A stretch of 64,000 nt of DNA, taken from contig NZ_CP123584.1 in NCBI RefSeq assembly GCF_045277565.1, forward strand, positions 3,534,001 to 3,598,000, written 5' to 3'. The position numbers and the translations under genes were made by a program. Numbering within the stretch: the first letter of the stretch is position 1; each line of letters begins with the position of its first letter. Below are positions 8,563 to 16,661 of the stretch, in pieces. The stretch comes from Aliisedimentitalea scapharcae. GTDB taxonomy: Bacteria > Pseudomonadota > Alphaproteobacteria > Rhodobacterales > Rhodobacteraceae. The notes beneath the pieces were generated by a model. The model was given only the letters and a program-made list of their open reading frames with translations, made no database searches and was not told where the DNA came from.

Positions 8563-9245
8563 CAGGCTGCTTGCTCCGGAGTAAAGGCCGACACGTCAAT
8601 CTCGTGGTCTGCGACGCGGCGTCGGGCGTCACCGTCATGGAAAATCCCGATGATCGCCGCCCCACGGGCCTTGGCCTCTTCGATCAGCGACAACACCGTA
8701 TCGCGGTTGGTCGCGTCCAGGCTGGCCGTTGGTTCATCCAGCAACATTGCCGGATAGGTATGTGCAAAACCCCGGGCGATGTTGACCCGCTGCTGTTCGC
8801 CACCTGAAAACGTGGTGGGCGACAGGGACCACAGCGCTTGCGGGATATTCAGCCGCATCAACAGGTCCTGCGCGCGGGCATAGGCCACCTCACGTTCGCA
8901 TCCGACCGCCAATAGCGGCTCGGCAACCACATCCACTGTCGCCACCCTGGGTACCACCCGCAGGAACTGGCTGACATAACCTAATGTTTCGCGCCGCAGA
9001 GTCAGGATTTCGCGCGGCTCGGCGCGGGCAACATCCACGCCGTTGACCAGAATACGCCCCGAGGCCGAGAGGTAATTGCCATAGATCATCCGCATCAGAG
9101 TGGATTTGCCTGCGCCGGAATTGCCAATCAGGGCCACGCATTCGCCGGGAGCCACGGAAAACCCCGCCCCCTGCATGACCGAGATGACGGCACCTCCCTG
9201 ATTGTGCAGGGTAAAGCTTTTGGAGACATTTTCGATTTGGATCAT
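8562..9245 (-). CDS. phnL: PhnL, C-P lyase ABC-type ATPase subunit
   Basis: ABC-type ATPase that works with PhnG, PhnH and PhnI in coupling phosphonate to the ribose of ATP; it is not a transporter component. It has Walker A GNSGAGKST, the ABC signature FSGGEQQRVNIARG and Walker B AMLLDEPTASLD. The 227-residue length is normal. Two bases separate it from phnK. Confidence 0.95.
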   Translation of the reverse strand: MIQIENVSKSFTLHNQGGAVISVMQGAGFSVAPGECVALIGNSGAGKSTLMRMIYGNYLSASGRILVNGVDVARAEPREILTLRRETLGYVSQFLRVVPRVATVDVVAEPLLAVGCEREVAYARAQDLLMRLNIPQALWSLSPTTFSGGEQQRVNIARGFAHTYPAMLLDEPTASLDATNRDTVLSLIEEAKARGAAIIGIFHDGDARRRVADHEIDVSAFTPEQAA

Positions 9246-9247
9246 GG

Positions 9248-10018
9248 TCAGGCCTGCAATACTGAGGACACAAGAAGTTGGGTATAGGCGTGTTGGGGAT
9301 CGTCCAGCACCTGGTCTGTCAGGCCGGTTTCCACCACATGGCCCGACTTCATCACCATCAGCCGGTCCGCCAGCAAACGCACAACCGCCAGATCATGGGT
9401 CACGATGATGGCCGACAGACCCATTTCGCGCACCAGACCGCGCAACAGGTCCAACAGGCGCGCCTGCACGCTGACATCCAGCCCGCCTGTGGGTTCATCC
9501 ATGAACACCAACCGCGGACCAGTCACCAGGTTGCGGGCAATCTGCAACCGCTGCTGCATCCCACCCGAAAATCCTGTCGGGCGATCATCCACCCGATCTG
9601 CGTCAATTTCGACCCGTCCCAACCAATCGATGGCCTGATCGCGAATACCCCCATAGTGGCGCGCGCCCACCGCCATCAACCGTTCGCCAACATTGCCACC
9701 GGCGCTGACGTTCATCCGCAAACCATCCCGCGCGTTCTGATGCACAAAGGCCCAATCGGTGCGCCCCAGCATTCGCCGTTCAGGTTCCGACATGGTCACG
9801 GTATCGCGCGGGCCCTGATCACGGGTGTCAAACAGGACCTCGCCCCGATCCGGCACAAGATGGCCCGCCAGGCAATTCAGCAGGGTGGATTTGCCCGACC
9901 CGGATTCGCCAACGATGCCCATGACTTCGCCCGGAAAAAGGTCAAAGCCGACATCGCTACACCCGATACGATGCCCATAGGTCTTGTGAATTCCACGCAC
10001 TGACAAAAGCGGGGTCAT
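9248..10018 (-). CDS. phnK: PhnK, C-P lyase ABC-type ATPase subunit
   Basis: ABC-type ATPase that binds the PhnGHIJ core complex. It has Walker A GESGSGKST, the signature FSGGMQQRLQIARN, Walker B LVFMDEPTGGLD and the H-loop IVTHD. I chose the ATG at 10018 because it overlaps the phnJ stop (ATGA) and gives the family start MTPLLSVRG. The longer open frame reaches 10096 inside phnJ and is unlikely. The product has 256 residues. Confidence 0.95.
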   Translation of the reverse strand: MTPLLSVRGIHKTYGHRIGCSDVGFDLFPGEVMGIVGESGSGKSTLLNCLAGHLVPDRGEVLFDTRDQGPRDTVTMSEPERRMLGRTDWAFVHQNARDGLRMNVSAGGNVGERLMAVGARHYGGIRDQAIDWLGRVEIDADRVDDRPTGFSGGMQQRLQIARNLVTGPRLVFMDEPTGGLDVSVQARLLDLLRGLVREMGLSAIIVTHDLAVVRLLADRLMVMKSGHVVETGLTDQVLDDPQHAYTQLLVSSVLQA

Positions 10019-10878
10019 GCCGCGTCCTCCTTTGGGCTCAGTCGCCCTCGATGCCCGCTGTCGCAGCGGGTGGCACAGTAATCGGTGTCGGAGCAAACGA
10101 ACATCCGGTTGCCCTGATCATCGACGATGAGTTCGTCCAGATAGCTGTGATCGGCACCACATAGATCACAGGCGTGATCCGCCTTTGTCGGCTCGAACGG
10201 GTGGTCTTCGAAATCGAGGCTCACGACCTGTGTATACGGCGGGATCGCATAGATTCTTTGTTCACGCCCCGCCCCGAACAGCTGGATCGCCGCGCTTTCT
10301 AGCTTGGGGTTGTCGAATTTCGGGATCGGTGACGGATCCATGACATAGCGCCCTTCGACCTTGACCGGATAGGCATAGGATGTGGCAATATGGCCGTGGC
10401 GCGCGATGTCTTCGTACAGTTTCACATGCATCAACCCATACTCTTCCAGGCTGTGCATCTTGCGCGTTTCGGTCTCGCGCGGTTCCAAAAAACGCAACGG
10501 CTCGGGGATCGGCACCTGATAGACAAGGATCTGGTCCTCGCTCAGCGGTTCTTCGGGAATACGGTGGCGGGTCTGGATGACACTGGCCTGGCTGGTGTGG
10601 GCGGTCACCGACACCTGGGCCGTGTTTTCAAAGAATTTGCGGATCGACACCGCGTTCGTCGTGTCATCCGCCCCCTGATCAATCACCTTCAACGTATCTT
10701 CGGGCGTCAAGCAGGCCGCCGTGACCTGAACCCCACCTGTGCCCCAGCCATAAGGCATCGGCATTTCACGGCTGGCAAAGGGCACTTGATAGCCGGGAAC
10801 CGCAATGCCCTTCAAAATGGCGCGGCGGATCATCCGTTTGGTCTGTTCGTCTAGATAGGCAAAATTATAGTCGCTCAT
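10015..10878 (-). CDS. phnJ: PhnJ, carbon-phosphorus lyase (radical SAM)
   Basis: The enzyme that breaks the C-P bond of ribose 1-phosphonate 5-phosphate using S-adenosylmethionine and a [4Fe-4S] cluster. The family's Cys pattern C-x2-C-x21-C-x5-C is intact at C237, C240, C262 and C268 (CDLC, then CSDTDYC). In the E. coli enzyme the first three bind the cluster and the last forms the thiyl radical. At 287 residues it is full length. Overlaps of 4 bp with phnI and phnK indicate one tightly coupled operon. Confidence 0.97.
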   Translation of the reverse strand: MSDYNFAYLDEQTKRMIRRAILKGIAVPGYQVPFASREMPMPYGWGTGGVQVTAACLTPEDTLKVIDQGADDTTNAVSIRKFFENTAQVSVTAHTSQASVIQTRHRIPEEPLSEDQILVYQVPIPEPLRFLEPRETETRKMHSLEEYGLMHVKLYEDIARHGHIATSYAYPVKVEGRYVMDPSPIPKFDNPKLESAAIQLFGAGREQRIYAIPPYTQVVSLDFEDHPFEPTKADHACDLCGADHSYLDELIVDDQGNRMFVCSDTDYCATRCDSGHRGRLSPKEDAA

Positions 10879-11975
10879 TCCGCCGCCTCCATGTGGGGTT
10901 TCGTGCCGGTATCTCCCAGCACCTCGGCGCGCAGTTTGCGGATCAGTTCCAGTTCGGACTGGAAATCAACGTAATGCGGCAGTTTGATGTGTTCGAGAAA
11001 TCCGGTCGCCTGAATGTTGTCCGCGTGGCTGAGCACGAATTCCTCGTCCTGTGCCGGTGCACCCAGATTGTCTTCGCCCAGCTCCTCCCAACGCAGCGCC
11101 CGGTCTACCAGCGCCATGGAAATCGCCTTGCGTTCGGTTTGACCAAAGACCAATCCGTACCCGCGCGTGAACTGGGGCGGTTCCGATTTGGACCCCGTGA
11201 ACTGGTTCACGGTTTCGCATTCCGTCACCGTGATCTCGCCGATTTCGATGGCAAAGCCCAATTCTGGAATTTCCATTTCCACAGGCACGCTTCCGATGCG
11301 CAGCTCGCCGACAAATGGGTGATTGCGGCCATATCCGCGCTGGGTTGAGTATGCCATGCCCAACAAAAACCCTTCGTCCCCTCGCGTCAGGGATTGCAGG
11401 CGCAAAGCCCGATTGGCCGGATACTCCATCGGTGCGCGCGTCATATCCGGCGGTGTGTCATCCGACCGAGGCTCGCTTTGAATCAACCCGTCGCGGTTCA
11501 GGAAATCAGTAATCCGCGGCATTTCGCCAGGCTGTGACGGGGCAGTCTGCGCTTTTGGCACCGGTCCATCGGCGGCCAATTTGAAATCCAGCAGACGGTG
11601 GGTATAGTCAAATGTCGGCCCCAACACCTGCCCCCCCGGAGCGTCCTTGAACGTGGCGCTGATCCGACGGTCACAGGCCATGGCCCCCGTCTCTACCGGG
11701 AGAGAATGCCCGATCCGGGGCAATGTTGTGCGATAGGCGCGGATCAGGAAGATCGCTTCGATCAGATCTCCGCGTGCCTGTTTGATCGCCAACGCCGCAA
11801 GGTCGGGATCATACAGAGATCCTTCGGCCATGACCCGATGCACGGCCAGCGACAATTGTTCACGGATTTGATCCAGGCCCAGCTCGGCCACGTCCGGATC
11901 GCCGCGGCGGTCCTGGGCCAGCCAGTCATGGGCATTTTCAATGGCCCGCTCGCCCCCTTTGACTGAAACATACAT
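10875..11975 (-). CDS. phnI: PhnI, C-P lyase core complex subunit
   Basis: Nucleosidase-type subunit which, with PhnG, PhnH and PhnL, replaces the adenine of ATP with the phosphonate. The family start MYVSVKGGERAIENAH and the internal LARGYGLVFGQ-type block (here FTRGYGLVFGQTERKA) are present, as are the C-terminal LPHYVDFQSELELIR residues. The length of 366 residues is typical. It overlaps phnH by one base and phnJ by four. Confidence 0.96.
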   Translation of the reverse strand: MYVSVKGGERAIENAHDWLAQDRRGDPDVAELGLDQIREQLSLAVHRVMAEGSLYDPDLAALAIKQARGDLIEAIFLIRAYRTTLPRIGHSLPVETGAMACDRRISATFKDAPGGQVLGPTFDYTHRLLDFKLAADGPVPKAQTAPSQPGEMPRITDFLNRDGLIQSEPRSDDTPPDMTRAPMEYPANRALRLQSLTRGDEGFLLGMAYSTQRGYGRNHPFVGELRIGSVPVEMEIPELGFAIEIGEITVTECETVNQFTGSKSEPPQFTRGYGLVFGQTERKAISMALVDRALRWEELGEDNLGAPAQDEEFVLSHADNIQATGFLEHIKLPHYVDFQSELELIRKLRAEVLGDTGTKPHMEAAE

Positions 11976-12541
11976 CAGCGTTCCTCCACTCGGGTCGATC
12001 GCGGCAACGCCGCAAGGCTGGAACCAGCGGTGAAATAGAAATCCAGCCCCAGCGGAAACAGGGTCCGATTGGCGACAAAGGCGGCAGTCTCTGGCAGCGA
12101 CAGATTTGCCGCCTCCCTGATCCCCGGCCCGGTCAGACGCGCGCCTTGTTGGTTCAGGTGCTCCACTTCAACAATGACCGTGGCAGAGCGATCCGGGTAT
12201 TCTGATGTGCCAATTGGCAAAAGCGGCAATGGAAGCCCCGACCAGCGACCCACTGCGAATTGAGCTGAATCCGGTTCGACAATGGGAGCGCCGATATGAA
12301 ACGCCACCCAGTTGCGGATATCCGGTGTGTCGAACCCCTCCGCCAGAAACAGGCGCGTATCCTGATCGCATAATGTCAGCAGCAACGTGGCAGCCGCCCG
12401 CGACATCGGGGCCGGAGCCTGTGCCCCTTGAATGGTCTCGATGTTTCCGGGTCGTGCCATCACGGACAGCGCCGCACGAAAGGCAGTGGCGGATTGAACT
12501 GGCGGGTTGTCAAACCCTCCTTGCAAGCTCTGATCCAGCAT
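11975..12541 (-). CDS. phnH: PhnH, C-P lyase core complex subunit
   Basis: Structural subunit of the C-P lyase core complex. It is recognised by its place between phnG and phnI, its 188-residue length and family segments such as the N-terminal GGFDNPPVQSATAFRAALS and LLLTLCDQDT. It overlaps phnG and phnI by one base at each end. It has no catalytic residues of its own in the known model. Confidence 0.93.
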   Translation of the reverse strand: MLDQSLQGGFDNPPVQSATAFRAALSVMARPGNIETIQGAQAPAPMSRAAATLLLTLCDQDTRLFLAEGFDTPDIRNWVAFHIGAPIVEPDSAQFAVGRWSGLPLPLLPIGTSEYPDRSATVIVEVEHLNQQGARLTGPGIREAANLSLPETAAFVANRTLFPLGLDFYFTAGSSLAALPRSTRVEER

Positions 12542-12996
12542 CAGTCTTCTCCTCGTGCCATTGTAAAAAATTCAACCTTCGTGGCCGCAGCATGTGCAGC
12601 ACGGTCTTGTGCACGGCTGGTGGCCTCGCTGGCCAAGGGCCCCAGAATTTGAGCTTCGATTTCGTCGGCACGTGGCGTCTGCATCAGCGCATCAACCAAA
12701 GCGGCGCGTCCGGCGTGATCACGGTCACGCCCCTGCACATAGCCATGCCCGACCTCTCCACTGTCAATTCTCAGCGCACACCGGGTCACTGTCATTTCGC
12801 CCAGGTTAAACGGCGCACCTGTGCCCCCCATTCGACCCTGCACCATGACACCGCCTGTTTCCGGCACCCTTAACCAACTGTGGTCAGGATGATCCCCAAG
12901 ACCATCCAGCAGCATTTGCAGCCGTAAGGGGGGGGCTTTGGCAAGCAGGCTCATCCAGCGCTTGCGTTCCGGTTCCGTGATCGCGGGGTTGGTCAT
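12541..12996 (-). CDS. phnG: PhnG, C-P lyase core complex subunit
   Basis: First gene of the C-P lyase operon; subunit of the PhnGHIJ core. The ATG at 12996 gives the usual start (MTNPAITEPERKRWMSLLAK). An in-frame upstream extension would run through the inverted-repeat operator at 13010-13043, so it is rejected. The product has 151 residues with the conserved ETGGVMVQGRMGGTG and LGEMTVTRC blocks. Transcription diverges from phnF and is probably repressed by PhnF at the operator just upstream. Confidence 0.94.
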   Translation of the reverse strand: MTNPAITEPERKRWMSLLAKAPPLRLQMLLDGLGDHPDHSWLRVPETGGVMVQGRMGGTGAPFNLGEMTVTRCALRIDSGEVGHGYVQGRDRDHAGRAALVDALMQTPRADEIEAQILGPLASEATSRAQDRAAHAAATKVEFFTMARGED

Positions 12997-13009
12997 TATA
13001 CACCTTGCC

Positions 13010-13043
13010 GATTTGTCTAGATAACTATACAACTAGACAAATC
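13010..13043. promoter_or_regulatory. Inverted repeat between phnG and phnF, candidate PhnF operator
   Basis: Perfect 11-bp arms, GATTTGTCTAG (13010-13020) and CTAGACAAATC (13033-13043), are separated by 12 bp. The inner part contains a second, imperfect TTGT...ACAA palindrome. It lies 13 bp upstream of the phnG start and ~57 bp upstream of the phnF start. GntR-family regulators bind such palindromes, so autoregulation and control of phnG-M is the simplest reading. Confidence 0.75.
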
Positions 13044-13100
13044 ATTACGGACCCGATGTACATTCGGCAAGTCGGTTACTGTGAAATTTTGGTGACAGAC

Positions 13101-13811
13101 ATGACCCGCATTCCAGTTTGGAAAACCATCACGACCACATTGGATGATGACATCGCCAACGGTCATTATCGCACCGGGGACAAGCTGCCGACCGAAGCTG
13201 CGCTTGCAGTACGCTTTGGGGTCAACCGGCATACGGTGCGCCGTGCCCTGGCTGATATGGCAGATCGCGGGATCGTCCGGTCCCGACGCGGTGCCGGGGT
13301 CTTTGTCGAAACCCCACCCGCCGATTACCCGATCGGGAAGCGGGTTCGGTTCCACCAAAACATTCGCGCAACCGGACGGTTACCGGCCAAACAGATGCTG
13401 CGTCTGGAAACCCGCACCTGCGCGCCCAGCGAAGCCAAGGCGTTGGACCTGGCGGTGGGCGATCCGGTGTTGGTCTACGAGGGGCTTTCCCTGTCAGGTA
13501 ACGCGCCGATTGCACATTTCCTAAGCATTTTCCCACAGACCCGCGTCCCAAATCTCGCAGAAACCTTTGCCACGGTCACATCGGTCACCGAAGCCCTGCG
13601 CCGCAATGGGATTGACGATTACACCCGCCGCGACACCCGGATTTCAGCAGAATTGGCCGATACGGTTCAGGCCCTGCATCTTCGGGTGCGCGAAGGTGCC
13701 CCCCTGCTCAAATCGGTTGGCATCAATGTCACCACCGACGGCCTCCCCATCGAGCTGGGAAAGACCTGGTTCGCAGCAGATCGGATCACGTTGACGATGG
13801 CGAACGACTGA
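13101..13811 (+). CDS. phnF: PhnF, GntR/HutC-family phosphonate regulator
   Basis: Transcriptional repressor. It has an N-terminal winged helix (PTEAALAVRFGVNRHTVRRALADM, residues ~30-53) and a C-terminal UTRA ligand domain typical of the HutC subfamily. The ATG at 13101 gives MTRIPVWKTI and 236 residues. The frame is open back to 13005, but that would include the operator. It is divergent from phnG. Its 3' end overlaps the convergent acyltransferase gene by 26 bp (13786-13811). Confidence 0.93.
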   Translation: MTRIPVWKTITTTLDDDIANGHYRTGDKLPTEAALAVRFGVNRHTVRRALADMADRGIVRSRRGAGVFVETPPADYPIGKRVRFHQNIRATGRLPAKQMLRLETRTCAPSEAKALDLAVGDPVLVYEGLSLSGNAPIAHFLSIFPQTRVPNLAETFATVTSVTEALRRNGIDDYTRRDTRISAELADTVQALHLRVREGAPLLKSVGINVTTDGLPIELGKTWFAADRITLTMAND

Positions 13812-14427
13812 CGGCTTCATATTTTTCCAGAAACGCCTGGATCGGCAACGACCGGAAGTCTTCCAGACGATGGTGCAAGGTTTCGTGATCCCAATTCCAC
13901 CATGCCATCGCCATCAACCGGTCTGCGATCTGCGGGGCAAAGCGCGCCCGGATAGGCTTTGCCGGGACCCCCGCAACAATCGTGTAAGGAGCGACATTCC
14001 GTGTCACCACGGCCTGTGTTGCGACAACGGCTCCGTCACCGATGGTGATATCCGGTCGGATAACAGCGCCATGTCCGATCCAAGTGTCATTCCCGATCCG
14101 CGTTCGGCGCGATTTGCGATGTGCCATGAACGTCTGATCCATGTCGGCCCCATCGAAATAATCCGATGACCGATACAGAAAATGGTGCTGGGATGCCTGC
14201 TGCATCGGGTGATCGGTCGGGCCGATCCGGGCAAAGCTCGCGATATTGCAGAACTTTCCTACACTGGCGTTGGCAATGTCTGCAAACCGATCACAATAGG
14301 AATAATCGCCGATTTCGGAGCAGCTGAGCCTGCTGCCCTGCCCGATTTCCACATAGCGGCCAAACGTCGTTTCTGTGATCTGGCAACCTGAATGGAGGAC
14401 AGGGGTCTGTGCGCAAAGCCTGCTCAT
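13786..14427 (-). CDS. Hexapeptide-repeat acyltransferase of phosphonate clusters
   Basis: Left-handed beta-helix acyltransferase of the xenobiotic/chloramphenicol acetyltransferase type. This type is repeatedly found in phn clusters (the phosphonate-metabolism hexapeptide transferase family). Hexapeptide turns are seen in FGRYVEIGQGSRLSCSEIG and DTWIGHGAVIRPDITIGDG, with the active-site-like GPTDHPMQQAS. The ATG at 14427 overlaps the phnE2 stop and gives MSRLCAQTP (213 residues). It may acetylate aminophosphonates, replacing phnO, but this is inference. Confidence 0.87.
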   Translation of the reverse strand: MSRLCAQTPVLHSGCQITETTFGRYVEIGQGSRLSCSEIGDYSYCDRFADIANASVGKFCNIASFARIGPTDHPMQQASQHHFLYRSSDYFDGADMDQTFMAHRKSRRTRIGNDTWIGHGAVIRPDITIGDGAVVATQAVVTRNVAPYTIVAGVPAKPIRARFAPQIADRLMAMAWWNWDHETLHHRLEDFRSLPIQAFLEKYEAVSRSPSST

Positions 14428-15731
14428 TATTCCCCCTTGATGAGACGACGTCTCAACCACCCGGAAAAGCTATCCATCATCATCACCATCAGAATGATGA
14501 GCACGATGTAATAGGTGACCTCCTCCCAATCCTTCTGCGTGATCATCGCCTGTGTCAGCAGCAGGCCGATGCCACCGCCGGTGATTGCACCGATGATCGT
14601 GGCTGATCTGGTATTGGACTCCAGGTAATACAGCACCTGGCTCAGCAGAACCGGCGTGACCTGGGGGATCACCCCAAACCGATAACGCTGGATCGTTTTG
14701 GCTCCGGTCGAGGCCACGCCTTCAATCTGTTTTTCATCGACATTTTCCAATGCCTCAGAGAACATTTTGCCAAAGCTACCCGTGTCGGTCAGCAGGATCG
14801 CCAGCGCACCAGTCATCGGTCCGGGACCAAAGGCCCGCGACAACACGATGGTCCAGATCAGCCCATCGACACCCCGCAGGAAATCGAACACCCTGCGAAT
14901 GCCAAAACGAGCGGCCCAAAAGGGGGAGAAATTGCTGGCGGCAAGAAAACCAAGCGGCAAGGCAACAATCGCAGCACCGAATGTGCCCAGAAATGCCATC
15001 AGGATGGTTTCAAACATCGCCCAGGCCACATCTGCATGACGCCACATTTCGTTGAACCAGAAATCATTCCAGGCACCCGCAATGTTGGAGCGGGTGGGAT
15101 CAATCTGTTCACTGAACAGGATCTGTAACGGGCCATGTCCGTAATAGGGGCTCTTCAGCGTAAAGAAGAACAGCTCCCAACCGGGGAAATAGTTGAACAC
15201 TTCGGTCTTGTTGCGGGTCAAGGACACGCGCCCTTCGGGCGTGGTGATCGCCAGACGGGTTTTGGACAGGGAAATCCAGCCCGGAATATCACCGGTCAGA
15301 TTGGTGACGACCTTGCGACCCTGTATGGCTGCTTCGATCGTGCCAAAGCCCGGAATTTCGTAGCGCAAACCATTGCCCGGCAAAAAGTACACCGCATGCC
15401 CAGAGCCCAGATCGACCTGGGTCGTGGTGCCGTCCAACGTCACCCACTCAGGTGCCGTTCCCTGCGGATACTGCCCTTTGCGTTCACCTTCGATCGCGGC
15501 GCTGATCTCGCCTGTTCGATTGTCGCGTGTGACGTGGGTCTTGTGGCTCCACGCATCACGGGTCAGCGTCTGGGCATTGTCCCAGCGGGCCCGTTCGGCA
15601 AGGCCGGGAATATCGAAGGCAAAGAAGACATAGACCAAGTAGGCCAGAATGGCTGCGGGCAGCCCCAGCGTGAACAGACGTTTACGCAGGAACAGACGAT
15701 CGGCAGAGGCGTATAGATCGACGGATGCCAT
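14427..15731 (-). CDS. phnE: PhnE2, phosphonate ABC transporter permease with long periplasmic insertion
   Basis: Inner-membrane permease of the PhnCDE importer. The EAA-loop motif is EALENVDEKQIEGVASTGA near residue 330. The protein has 434 residues against ~260-290 for a simple PhnE. After the first membrane helix (residues ~20-40) there is a hydrophilic stretch of ~150 residues, probably periplasmic, before the permease core. Long second PhnE proteins of this kind are known from alphaproteobacteria. One base separates it from phnE1. Confidence 0.93.
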   Translation of the reverse strand: MASVDLYASADRLFLRKRLFTLGLPAAILAYLVYVFFAFDIPGLAERARWDNAQTLTRDAWSHKTHVTRDNRTGEISAAIEGERKGQYPQGTAPEWVTLDGTTTQVDLGSGHAVYFLPGNGLRYEIPGFGTIEAAIQGRKVVTNLTGDIPGWISLSKTRLAITTPEGRVSLTRNKTEVFNYFPGWELFFFTLKSPYYGHGPLQILFSEQIDPTRSNIAGAWNDFWFNEMWRHADVAWAMFETILMAFLGTFGAAIVALPLGFLAASNFSPFWAARFGIRRVFDFLRGVDGLIWTIVLSRAFGPGPMTGALAILLTDTGSFGKMFSEALENVDEKQIEGVASTGAKTIQRYRFGVIPQVTPVLLSQVLYYLESNTRSATIIGAITGGGIGLLLTQAMITQKDWEEVTYYIVLIILMVMMMDSFSGWLRRRLIKGE

Positions 15732-15732
15732 A

Positions 15733-16593
15733 TCAGTGGCCTCCCTTATGTGTCAGCCCGTTGCGCACATGGCTCGATAGCTGGTCAAAGATGACGATGG
15801 TGACGAACAGCAGGATAAAGATCGCGGCGGCTTCGTCGTATTTCCCCAAACCCCAGCTCATCGCGTTCTTGAGCTCGTATCCGATGCCGCCCGCACCAAC
15901 AAAGCCCAGAATGGCCGAGGCACGGATGTTGATTTCGAACCTCAGCAAGGCATAGCTGAAATAGTTGGGCGCGACCTGGGGGAGAACACCCAGAAACATC
16001 CGCTGGAACCAGCTTGCCCCGACAGACGACAGTCCTTCGACCGGCTTCAAATCGGCATTTTCATTCACTTCGGAGAACAATTTGCCCAGCGCTCCGGCGG
16101 TGTGAAACGCGATTGCGATCATCGCAGGCACCGGTCCACCACCCAGAATAAAAATCAAAACCAGCGCAATCACGATTTCAGGGATCGCCCGCATGATGTC
16201 CATCGTCCGGCGAAACAGTGAGATCAGACGGGGCCAGCGGGCCAACCCGCGCGTCGAAAGCAGCGACAGGACAATTGCGAACCCTGCCCCGATCATCGTC
16301 GAAACAGCCGCGATATTGATTGTTTCAATCAAGGCCGGGAGATAGGTCAGAAAATGCCCCGGAAGTTGATCCAGCTTGGGAAGCGTATCGGCCAGCACAT
16401 CCGCCGGGAAATCCAAAATATTTGGCAGCCCGGCCCAGAACCCACCGGCATTGCGGTCATCGGCCAGCATAAAGCCGGAAATCAGCAACAGGGCAAACAC
16501 CCCAAGCATCAACCCGCCATATAACCGCTTGCGCTGAATGAGAGCCAAATAATGGCTGCGGGTGGTCTCCAGTTGGTCGGCGGTATGGCTCAT
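15733..16593 (-). CDS. phnE: PhnE1, phosphonate ABC transporter permease
   Basis: Inner-membrane permease, 286 residues. It has an N-terminal helix (LMLGVFALLLISGFML), several further hydrophobic segments and the EAA-type loop EVNENADLKPVEGLSSVGAS. It pairs with PhnE2 to form the channel used by PhnC and PhnD. It starts 69 bp after phnD, behind a stem-loop. Confidence 0.94.
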   Translation of the reverse strand: MSHTADQLETTRSHYLALIQRKRLYGGLMLGVFALLLISGFMLADDRNAGGFWAGLPNILDFPADVLADTLPKLDQLPGHFLTYLPALIETINIAAVSTMIGAGFAIVLSLLSTRGLARWPRLISLFRRTMDIMRAIPEIVIALVLIFILGGGPVPAMIAIAFHTAGALGKLFSEVNENADLKPVEGLSSVGASWFQRMFLGVLPQVAPNYFSYALLRFEINIRASAILGFVGAGGIGYELKNAMSWGLGKYDEAAAIFILLFVTIVIFDQLSSHVRNGLTHKGGH

Positions 16594-16619
16594 GGCAGGG
16601 TGTTTCCATCAAAGAAACA

Positions 16620-16643
16620 GCCCCACGCAAAATCGCGCGGGGC
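16620..16643 (-). terminator. Intercistronic stem-loop between phnD and phnE1
   Basis: On the minus strand a 9-bp stem, GCCCCGCGC paired with GCGTGGGGC including one G-U pair, encloses a GATTTT loop and is followed by TGTTTCTTT. It lies directly after the phnD stop and before phnE1. It probably stabilises the phnD message or causes partial termination, giving more binding protein than permease. Confidence 0.65.
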
Positions 16644-16661
16644 CATAAGGTTGGTATTGAA

